A stretch of DNA of 28,358 nucleotides. Origin: Pseudomonadota bacterium. Its GTDB lineage: Bacteria > Myxococcota_A > Polyangia > Haliangiales > Haliangiaceae. Shown here one piece after another: positions 23,801 to 28,358 of this stretch; position 1 is the first letter of the stretch; each line of letters begins with the position of its first letter. The stretch lies in contig JAEYYV010000101.1 of assembly GCA_023428295.1 (NCBI GenBank), positions 1 to 28,358 of the forward strand, written 5' to 3'. The position numbers and the translations under genes are program-made. The notes beneath the pieces are model-generated. The model saw only the letters and a list, made by a program, of their open reading frames with translations, was not told the origin of the DNA and made no database searches.

Positions 23801-26388
23801 TCGAGCAGGCGTACGCGATGCAGCTCGGCATGATCTGCGAGGATCGCCTCGCGGACTTCGATCGCGCCGCGAGCGCGTACGAGCGCGCATCGCACGGGCC
23901 CGAGCCGCGCGCTGCACTGTCCGCGCTCGAGCGCGTGCTCGCACGATCGAGCAAGTGGGAGGAGCTCGCCGGCGTGCTGCGGCGACAGGCCGACGCTGCC
24001 GAGGACGATCCCACGGCGGCGAACTACTTGTTCCACATGGGCGACCTGCACGAGACCACGCTGCGCGCGCCACGCGCCGCGGTAGCCGCGTATCGCGAGG
24101 TGCTGCAGCTCGCGCCGATGCACCTGCAAGCGCGTGCAGCGCTGGAGCGCATGCTCACCGCGGTTTCGAACGAGCTGCGTCCCGACATCGTCGAGACGCT
24201 CGAGCCGCTGTTCGAGCAGGACGGCGACGCCGCGAGGCTCATCAACGTCCTCGAAGCCAAGCTCGTGTTGACCGAGGATCCGATCGATCGAGCAGCGTCG
24301 CTCGGGCGCATCGTGGAGCTCGCGGAGGGGCGCCTCGGCGATCGCGCGCGTGCACTCGATGCGGCGCTGCGCTGGCTCGCGATCGATCCCGCGTCGACGC
24401 AAGCGCTGGCCGAGACAGAGCGGCTCGCGGAGCGCCTCGGCCAGTGGCAAGAGGTGGGCACGCGGCTGTCTGCGATCGTGAACGCGCACGACGCGCAGGC
24501 GCGCGATCCGGACGTGCAGGTCGCGTTGCTCGTGTTCCTCGGTAACGTGCAGCGCGAGCGGCTCGGCCAGCTCGACGAGGCAGCGGCCGCGTATCGCGCG
24601 GCGCTCGCACTCGAGCCCGAGGAGCTGTCCGCGCTCGACGCGGTGATCGAGATCCTGCGCCAGAAGGGCGACGTGGTGGCGCTCGCCGATGCGCTGCGCC
24701 AGCGCGGACGTACGGTGCAAGAGTTGCCCGAGAAGCGCGCCGCGTACGCGGAGGTCGCGCGGCTCGCGGAGCGCGCCGGTGATCGCGAAGGCGCGATCGC
24801 TGCGCTGCGCGAGATCACGGACAACGACGACACCGATCGCCAGGCGCTCGACGAGCTCGCGCGCCTCTATCGCGCGTCGAACCAGCGCGCCGAGCTGATC
24901 GATACGCTGGGTCGCGCAGCGCGAGCGGCGTCGTCACCGATGGACGAGAAGCAGCTACGCGTCGAGATCGCGCAGCTCGAGTCCGACACGCCGCGCGGTG
25001 TGTCCGCGTGGCAGTCCGTGCTCGATCTCGATCCGGACGATCTGTCCGCGATCGCGTCGCTCGAAGCTGCGTACGCGAAGGCGGGCGACTGGATGGCCGT
25101 GTCCGACACGCAGAGCCGTCGCTTGTCTCTCGCGACCTCCGCGTCGGACAGGGTCGCCATTCACGGCGAGATGGCGAACACCGCCGAGCACAAGCGTGGC
25201 TCCATCGACGACGCGATCGCCAGCTGGTACGCGGCGCTCGACGTGGATGCGAGCTATCAGCCCGCCTACGTGGAGCTCGATCGCCTGCTCACCGCGTCGA
25301 ACCGCCCGCACGATCTCGTGGATCTCCTCGAGAAGCGCGCGGAGCTATACGCCGCACAGGGCGACAGCGCCGGCGAGATCGCGACCCTCGCGCGGGCCGC
25401 GGACGTGTGGGAAGGGCAGCTCGACAACCCGGACGCGGCGGGCGAGATCCTCGAGAAGATCCTCGCGCGCGAGCCGACCTCCGTGGCCGCGCTCACGCGG
25501 CTCTCGAAGATCTACGAGCGCTCGGGCGATTGGGACAAGTGCAAGGACGTGCTGCAGCGCGCGCTCGATCTCGCGCCGCAGGGCCGCGATGCTGCGGATC
25601 TGTTCTTCCGTCTCGGCGAGGTCGCGCGCGTGGGCGACTCCGATACCGACACCGCGATGCAGCACTACAAAGGCGCGCTCGGCCACGATCCGTCGCACGC
25701 GCCGTCGATCGCCGCGCTCGAGAAGCTCGCGCGCGAGCGCCGCGACAACGTGCTGCTCGCCGACATGCTCGCGCGTCGCGTGACCGATACGAAGCCCGCG
25801 GAGCGCGTGGCGCTGTACGTCGAGATCGCCGATCTCGAGCGCAAGGTCGGCCGCACCGACGCCGCGCTCGCCGCGCTCGCCAAGGCCAACGCCGACGCTC
25901 CCGACGATGCACGCGTGATGGCGCCGCTCGCCGATCTGTACTTCGCCACGAATCGCCTCGACGAGGCCGCGCCGATCTACGACAAGCTCGCCGAGGAAGC
26001 GAAGCGCGCGCGTCGCATGAAGGACGTCGCGCGATTCCGCCAGCGCCAGGGCGGCATCCTCGAAGCGCGTGGTGATCGCGCGGGTGCGCTCGCGGCGTAC
26101 GAGGAAGCGCTGCGGATCAACCCCGGCGACGTCTCGACGATGACGAGCCTCGCGAAGCTGTATCTCGCTGCCGAGGATTGGGAGAAGGCGCGCAAGATCT
26201 ACCAGTCGCTCGTGCTGCAGAACATCGACTCGGACTCCGGCGTCACGAAGGGCGAGGTGTACTGGGCGCTCGGCAAGATCCACTTGCACCTCGGCCAGCC
26301 GCCGAAGGCGAAGAGCATGTTCCAGCGCGGCCTCGAGATCGAGCCGCAGAATCAGAAGCTCAAGGACGCGCTTCAGTCTCTGCAGTAG
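14899..26388 (+). CDS. Giant tandem tetratricopeptide-repeat protein (3,829 residues)
   Basis: A single open frame of 11.5 kb, 40% of the window. The protein has no signal peptide, membrane helix or recognisable enzyme domain, so it is probably a cytoplasmic scaffold. It consists of repeated helical modules of about 72 residues, each equal to two TPRs. The loose pattern is LLxRIAxLxExxLxD, then AixxYxxVLxxDP, then ALxALerLY, then WxeLvxvLErR. By length there are about 50 modules. The last 110 residues are the most classical TPRs, with AYEEALRINPGD and FQRGLEIEPQNQK, and probably cap the superhelix. Modules are interrupted by a Gly/Ser-rich piece near 362-378, a 19-residue tandem duplication at 898-935, and a strand-like insert near 1401-1422. 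The ATG at 14899 is the first plausible start; no Shine-Dalgarno site precedes it. A role in assembling large complexes is inference from the fold only. Confidence 0.9.
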   Translation: MADFANLLAVLENDPDDAQARDALASAARATPPNVRVDKLAATRKLLAQRGRPDAVVQLIDIELGALTPQEPGAVDRRVDLLLEKGMILDGELLDVPAARAAFDAVLEARPDDSMAKEAIEELDVAQKNWKKFAEKYVKEASGSTDRSLATGLYASAAEAYVRFAPDAPEAEQYLRKSLEVDPKNGKAAFHLARHLRRQQRWPELAKLLDERADVAATVEEKVTALNSLAEVARSHLNDAARADAAVKRVLVLDPSQPQALRAVTDALASAGDWPALVAAYQSAIKARRDGEDLGMLLQVAMLLWKHIGDLDQAEEYFRRVRKIDPAHPAAIDFYREYYPKRGENQKLLALLRQVEKQVRPRPDSGDQSGAIAAGGRSISVEIAQLAEAQNNPEKAIEAWKQHLRADPSSHEARAALARLYRRTEKWNALLDLMKEEVERLPEGDVAGRVDRLHQVVEIYRDKLRLDVMVINTYNAILKIDPDNKRAADELAAKFRALGRWNDLIAVLTRKSESPGVSDDERIAVLREIADLWSERFGNFANAVRPLERIVEIAPRTPISGDALAKLKEIYTKRRQWRALIDVLGREANELGPDEKRAKQAEMARLAAERLGDSRLAIEIYNTILVDAGPDHPETLVALASLYEREKRFVALAEILERQIAALTEQNKTKESIALLEKLGQVYADRLGSAQVAAEQWKRILDLEPNHAKALRTLRELYATAGDFAGLEQLYARLGQQEELVDALLGIADRLDDRTRRLPLVERAAQLAQERADNAKDAQVAPATERARQVWERVLAVDPQNQRAAKALTPIYTKQEKWARLITMYEIELAAAPDTAARLAKIAQIRQLCEQRLASRTLAFAWTLRAYELDPSSEALFTDVLRLASEPEQWRDVAAAFDRKLDERRARSAAEGGAEVDRKLDERRARSAAEGASIDDAMKLRMLRELAKIASRRLADPERARAYHRQVTALAPDDREAEQHLEELAIQLADWQDLLASYRRRAAREKDPSERTSLLLEIASLQEERLADLDGAAATYREALQVTPTQIRAMRSLARIEEARGDGEAVAEVLAMELEHTSDPQARFDMLMRLAKLEEEGNERFANALDYYKQALAIPGPGNAVRPAAVTALVRYILADGPASKLPPVERVATARAILPHLVAARNVGVQALALEVIRNGAETTANERLELDRQLMRLYHVDLGDPAAAWQSGLHVIEADPADGEVRNALGALAGQLGRDGEWAQQLGKALATLRSRNATPAEIRAVATELALVAGPRLGDAPTAERAWLTVLEVEPDAPDAYDALANAYRIEQRYSDLRALLERRAGVTLDDRARLASLLEIATLDEDVLNQPAHAAEAHRRVLALDPSYMASYTALDRLYTNAEQWTELEELLARQADYIATGPAARGVVAISPTGGVVTTGDTVELLYRRADLFAHKLGDPSRAVDLLEDVVNRRKGHADGRELLEELLATKDVAQRVARILEPLYESEKLWKDLVGVLRVQYEKSSGTESVELLSRIATIEEAELSGAPKAFDAWLAVLQLDPTHERARQELSRLAQSLGRWPEATAALEAAANAAPEGDVVTRAALLGELAAYYDTQLGDAPRAIESYRRWLEVDPSNPTTVRRSTTALARLYEEGKAWSELRAITRKQAEWAEEAGERRALLARVAALEEEKLGDKAAAIATWAELLDDQPTDAGALDALERLYEASEKWRELIDILRRKLDHAEAVEATQLLGRIAEIHEVMLEEPDDAIAAHLEIIDRDGSDQRALSELARLYREAERWSDLLEVLERQAALDPSRRVELNVETARLLRGPLARPYAALDRWKLVLDEEPDNAHAIAAVEASLQDTDQRIIAADILRPIYDGTGQHERLAALQLRAAEWTNDPGVKLRALGEVVRLREYMLDDKAGAFDVQLQALRHAATEPELPQIVAEVERLSGELGREADLIDAYRDVAPDVLDSEIQRRLYLDVADLSRAVRRDLNLASEYYLKVLDTQHDDPRALAALENIYREVGDTEKLVQILLRQADSSAADVEDRVAALVEAAGLYITLDRPEDAIGTWEQVLALAPERRDAVDALEALYREEGRWPDVVDLYERRLGFATSVEEAVNLRVQLGEIHEKHLHDVEAAIDNYSAALSGDARNEKALSSVERFLKDPDLRALAAEVLEPIYIGQQRWSDLIRVYEARLEGTSDPAERLKITRFVARLYEEQLEDFENASKWFARLFRESPDDSTIRDQLQRLASMIDNWGFVAQTYQQYLDAETGESEDLREIAIAAAAIYDRRLQNVDAAYTAYRRALAVQIDGAIPDEREIIRRLEELLGRAQKWPELVQIYEDEIARADDDLRRDVSIKRARLVEDGLGDAGRAIEGWREVVLQTEGGGSPAVEHAYHEAVGELERLYRSREQWRDLVDLFEARLSRSQEPQETAELRLRLAQLLEVEIKDFAAAIDQHEHVIAEGAAWERAVSSLELLVQHEEHRERIFELLEPVYREQDWWQKLVVILDAKLDFVRDPIDQITTLHEIAQIHEERGGALDLALHSLARAWRIDVADEDSLLRLLNLAAKLGAWDAAVGTLEEGAATASNGDLAGSLWARAAEIHETQRGDNKSAIRAWRKVEQARPDDLVALGALDRLLALEGRVQELVKVVERRAELSEDTGVRLVLLHRVAALYDEVLQEPTAAIQAYRNVLSVDDSDLSALDALERLYGQAQDGRELATILERKIELTTDVTARQQLRHAAARVYETQLEDIYQAIDKLVAITDDDAGEPTALAELDRIYRKQKMWPELLDVVDKRAILATGVQERADLAFRAAHIVEVELTDPEAAIPRYGAVLQVLPSHGAARNALQVLMGNEDHVAATSAILERVYRAERDAAGLARVYERRLAVPSDDPSAQLADWAALADVHENLANNPVEAFSVWSRAIQATPENADHLQPLLRLAEGNASLWPELATRLERLLQESLPMDVEQAYAMQLGMICEDRLADFDRAASAYERASHGPEPRAALSALERVLARSSKWEELAGVLRRQADAAEDDPTAANYLFHMGDLHETTLRAPRAAVAAYREVLQLAPMHLQARAALERMLTAVSNELRPDIVETLEPLFEQDGDAARLINVLEAKLVLTEDPIDRAASLGRIVELAEGRLGDRARALDAALRWLAIDPASTQALAETERLAERLGQWQEVGTRLSAIVNAHDAQARDPDVQVALLVFLGNVQRERLGQLDEAAAAYRAALALEPEELSALDAVIEILRQKGDVVALADALRQRGRTVQELPEKRAAYAEVARLAERAGDREGAIAALREITDNDDTDRQALDELARLYRASNQRAELIDTLGRAARAASSPMDEKQLRVEIAQLESDTPRGVSAWQSVLDLDPDDLSAIASLEAAYAKAGDWMAVSDTQSRRLSLATSASDRVAIHGEMANTAEHKRGSIDDAIASWYAALDVDASYQPAYVELDRLLTASNRPHDLVDLLEKRAELYAAQGDSAGEIATLARAADVWEGQLDNPDAAGEILEKILAREPTSVAALTRLSKIYERSGDWDKCKDVLQRALDLAPQGRDAADLFFRLGEVARVGDSDTDTAMQHYKGALGHDPSHAPSIAALEKLARERRDNVLLADMLARRVTDTKPAERVALYVEIADLERKVGRTDAALAALAKANADAPDDARVMAPLADLYFATNRLDEAAPIYDKLAEEAKRARRMKDVARFRQRQGGILEARGDRAGALAAYEEALRINPGDVSTMTSLAKLYLAAEDWEKARKIYQSLVLQNIDSDSGVTKGEVYWALGKIHLHLGQPPKAKSMFQRGLEIEPQNQKLKDALQSLQ
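17590..17692 (+). repeat. 57-bp tandem duplication inside the giant TPR gene
   Basis: The 46 bases from 17590 recur exactly from 17647, a period of 57 bases, or 19 codons, so the frame is kept. Both copies encode DRKLDERRARSAAEG, at residues 898-912 and 917-931. Other modules of this gene are strongly diverged in DNA, so this copy is recent or is kept identical. Confidence 0.95.
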
Positions 26389-26419
26389 TCGGGGCGCTCG
26401 CCTTGGCGGCGCCGCGAGA

Positions 26420-26827
26420 TCACATCGACGCGGTGTCAGCCGGCGTCGAAGTGGTCTTCGCCTCGGGGGCCTTCTTGCCGAACACGGAGCAGGTGTTGTT
26501 CGTGATCACCCACAGCGCGTCGTTGAGGCAGAGGTCGAGGTCGCGGAGCTCGCACTCCACGCCGGTCTCGTCGACGAGCAGTGCGTCGTAGTAGCCGCAA
26601 TCGACGGCGAGCACGATCGACTCGTCGGGGAACAGGCCGTCGCCGCCGAGGAGGTTCGGCCCCCACGAGCTGCTGTTCACGCCGGTCAGGTAGAGCTCGT
26701 CGATGATGTAGTCGGAGTCGTTGGCGACTTCGATGGTGGCATCGGCGACGCCATCGCCTTCGATGACACAGGCACTGGCGAGCGAGGCAACAGCGAAAAG
26801 GGCAGGAGCGAGGAAGCGAGTGGTCAT
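26420..26827 (-). CDS. Small Cys-rich lipoprotein of unknown function
   Basis: A 135-residue protein from the ATG at 26827. Residues 1-20 are a lipoprotein signal (one Arg, a hydrophobic core, lipobox LASAC with Cys20). The mature part is acidic, with an early segment IEVANDSDYIIDELYLT (32-48), then SSWGPNLLGGDGLFPDES (53-70), and four further cysteines (77, 92, 100, 113) that could form two disulfides. The pattern suggests a small beta-rich domain anchored in the outer or inner membrane. The last 18 residues are Lys/Thr/Ala-rich and look disordered. A TTG at 26848 would add seven residues, but the ATG puts a normal signal peptide at the N terminus. I cannot name the family. It converges on the TPR gene, with 31 bp between stops. 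Confidence 0.75.
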   Translation of the reverse strand: MTTRFLAPALFAVASLASACVIEGDGVADATIEVANDSDYIIDELYLTGVNSSSWGPNLLGGDGLFPDESIVLAVDCGYYDALLVDETGVECELRDLDLCLNDALWVITNNTCSVFGKKAPEAKTTSTPADTASM

Positions 26828-26965
26828 GATGTAGACAACCACGAGCAACGCGCATGCCGCACGGGCGAGCGCGAACCTTCGTTCACGACTGGATGGCGTT
26901 CACGCGGATCCTGCGGATTGCTCGTAGCGTAAGTGGCAGTCTGGAGTGCATTGGCACGCTGTCCT

Positions 26966-26979
26966 ACAGGCGCGCCTGT
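26966..26979. repeat. 14-bp perfect palindrome downstream of the HEAT-repeat gene
   Basis: ACAGGCGCGCCTGT is its own reverse complement and sits two bases past the stop codon of the minus-strand HEAT gene. It could form a five-pair stem with a CGCG loop, but no T run follows on either strand, so a terminator role is doubtful. Confidence 0.4.
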
Positions 26980-26981
26980 TC

Positions 26982-28358
26982 TCAGCGTGCCTTGCCGCCA
27001 CACCCGGAGAGCGCGAGCTCGGCCGCGCGCGATGCATCACTGCCGTCCTTGCTGATCTCCAGGAGCTTGGTCCTGGCGGACGCAGGGCACTTGGGGCCCA
27101 GCGTTCCGAGCGCGGTGGCCGCCGCCGAGACGATCTCCGGGAACGCTGCGTCATAGAGCGCGTCGGTCAGTGCGGAGACCGCACCCGGCGCGTCGAGGAT
27201 CGCGATCACGGGCGCGCTCGCGATCGCGAGCTGGAGCGCTGCTTCGCCGTCATCGCCGGCGCTGATGGCAGCTCCTCGCCAGCGGGCGAATTTTCCGACG
27301 AGCGTTTGCCCGAGCTTCGCGTCGCCGAGCACCGCCGCGAGGTTGACCGCCTGCGTGCGCAGCTCGATCGGTGCGCGCGTATCATCCCATGCCCTCGCGA
27401 GGATCTCGGTGATGCCCTGCGCTCGACACTGCACGAGCGCTACGAGCGAATCGGCACGCACCTCGGTGGCCTTGTCCTTGGCTACCGCTTCGACGAGCGC
27501 ATCGCGCGGACCCGGTCGCTGACAGCGCAGGCCGAGCGAGCTCGCGGCGCGGCGGCGGACATCCGGCCACGTGTCGGTCGCGAGCGCCGCCGTGATGATG
27601 CGATCGATGCCGTCGGGATCCGGCGTATGCCACGGCGTGGCTGCATCGACCTCGGTGCCCGCGAGCGCGGACAGCACCGCGAGGCGCACGCCCGGATCCG
27701 GATCCCTCGCGAGACCCGTGACGAGCGAGAGCGCCTCGACGCGCGGCGCGCTCGCCGCCCCGGCCACCGCGACTTGCCGCAGCGCCGCGCCGATCGTGCT
27801 CGACGGCAACGCGCGCAGCGTGGTCTCGAGTGCGCGCAGCGCCGCTGCGTCGCCGAGCGTGGCGACACCATCGATCAATCGATACTGCCGCTCGTAGTCC
27901 TTCGCGCTCGCCAGCGCGCGTTGCATCGCGGCGAGCGCGGCCACGCGATCCGCCGCCTGGGTCTTCGCGCGCTTCGTGACCGCGCGCCACAGATCGCCCG
28001 CCGATGCCGCCTCCGCCTCCTTCTGCGCCGCCTCGACGAGTGGCTCGATCGCAGCGAGGGCGAGGCGCTCGATCACCACCTTGCGCAGCTCGTGCGGACC
28101 CGTGCCTGCGAGATCCACGAGCAGCGCGAACGTCTTCGGATCGCTCGCGCCGATCGCCGCGGCGGCCGCGATGCGCGCCTCGATCGATACGCTCGATCGA
28201 CCTGCGAGCTCGGCGAGCTCCTCGCTCATGCCGCGGCGACCGAGCGCGCGAACCACGTCGACGAGCGCGTCGCCCTCGACCCAGCCTTCGGTCGCAGCGC
28301 GCACGAGCATCGGCGCCGCCGCGGCGTCTTCGATCTTCGCGAGGACGGCGAGCAGCCG
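26982..28358 (-). CDS. HEAT-repeat protein, C-terminal part (cut by window end)
   Basis: A minus-strand frame that ends at 26982 and stays open to the right edge of the window; the 16 codons upstream of the Met at 28310 contain no stop and continue the same helical style. At least 458 residues are visible. They are Ala/Leu/Arg-rich, with repeated helix pairs of about 30-40 residues such as GVRLAVLSALAG, DVRRRAASSLGLR and EVRADSLVALVQC, the typical look of HEAT or PBS-lyase-type repeats. No catalytic domain, signal or membrane helix is seen in this part. The end, LALSGCGGKAR, looks complete. Such proteins usually act as protein-binding scaffolds; an N-terminal domain or signal peptide may lie outside the window. 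Function cannot be assigned. Confidence 0.8.
   Translation of the reverse strand, partial: RLLAVLAKIEDAAAAPMLVRAATEGWVEGDALVDVVRALGRRGMSEELAELAGRSSVSIEARIAAAAAIGASDPKTFALLVDLAGTGPHELRKVVIERLALAAIEPLVEAAQKEAEAASAGDLWRAVTKRAKTQAADRVAALAAMQRALASAKDYERQYRLIDGVATLGDAAALRALETTLRALPSSTIGAALRQVAVAGAASAPRVEALSLVTGLARDPDPGVRLAVLSALAGTEVDAATPWHTPDPDGIDRIITAALATDTWPDVRRRAASSLGLRCQRPGPRDALVEAVAKDKATEVRADSLVALVQCRAQGITEILARAWDDTRAPIELRTQAVNLAAVLGDAKLGQTLVGKFARWRGAAISAGDDGEAALQLAIASAPVIAILDAPGAVSALTDALYDAAFPEIVSAAATALGTLGPKCPASARTKLLEISKDGSDASRAAELALSGCGGKAR

Noticed and set aside
14899..26388. Giant ORF as a polyketide or peptide synthetase
   Set aside because: No carrier, adenylation, ketosynthase or condensation motifs occur; the whole length is helical repeats.
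26406..26415. Palindrome GCGGCGCCGC between the TPR and lipoprotein genes as a bidirectional terminator
   Set aside because: No loop-forming stem of useful length and no T run on either side.

Overview
This window is one contiguous, very GC-rich (clearly over 60% G+C) stretch of bacterial chromosome. It is densely coded, with no rRNA, tRNA, insertion sequence, phage or CRISPR signal visible. A giant cytoplasmic TPR protein, a short-signal lipoprotein with a poly-glycine spacer, a Cys-rich lipoprotein, a multidomain hybrid histidine kinase and a SET-domain protein together suggest a Gram-negative with a large genome, most likely a myxobacterium (Myxococcota). That placement is inference, not proof.

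Left part (1-7925): metabolic and housekeeping genes. pyrF (OMP decarboxylase) and an rRNA/tRNA SpoU-type 2'-O-methyltransferase form a short plus-strand operon. It converges, with 13 bp between stop codons, on a minus-strand recQ helicase. A 223-bp AT-richer gap then precedes minus-strand asd (aspartate-semialdehyde dehydrogenase). Divergent from asd are a small SET-domain lysine methyltransferase, then a 6-phosphofructokinase with mixed ATP/PPi specificity residues, coupled to a DUF2804 gene.

Middle part (7984-14761): a secreted CAP-domain lipoprotein with a 17-glycine linker, a 60-bp GAC/GAT microsatellite, and a minus-strand cluster of three genes. In transcription order these are two ABC exporter half-transporters (overlapping by one base and showing complementary degenerate sites, so probably a heterodimer) and a PAS-kinase-pseudoreceiver-receiver-GGDEF protein.

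Right part (14899-28358): a single 11.5-kb ORF for a 3,829-residue protein built almost wholly of tandem TPR-like modules of about 72 residues, with a recent-looking 57-bp internal duplication. A small Cys-rich lipoprotein and the C-terminal part of a HEAT-repeat protein, cut by the window end, follow on the minus strand.

The least expected signals are: (i) a recurring TAnnnT (or close) -10-like box 6-9 bp before five start codons, while two downstream operon genes have Shine-Dalgarno sequences, suggesting leaderless transcription of lead genes; (ii) the giant TPR protein and its duplication; (iii) the free-standing bacterial SET protein with an intact post-SET cysteine cluster; (iv) the kinase whose first receiver has lost its phosphorylation site and whose GGDEF motif is altered.
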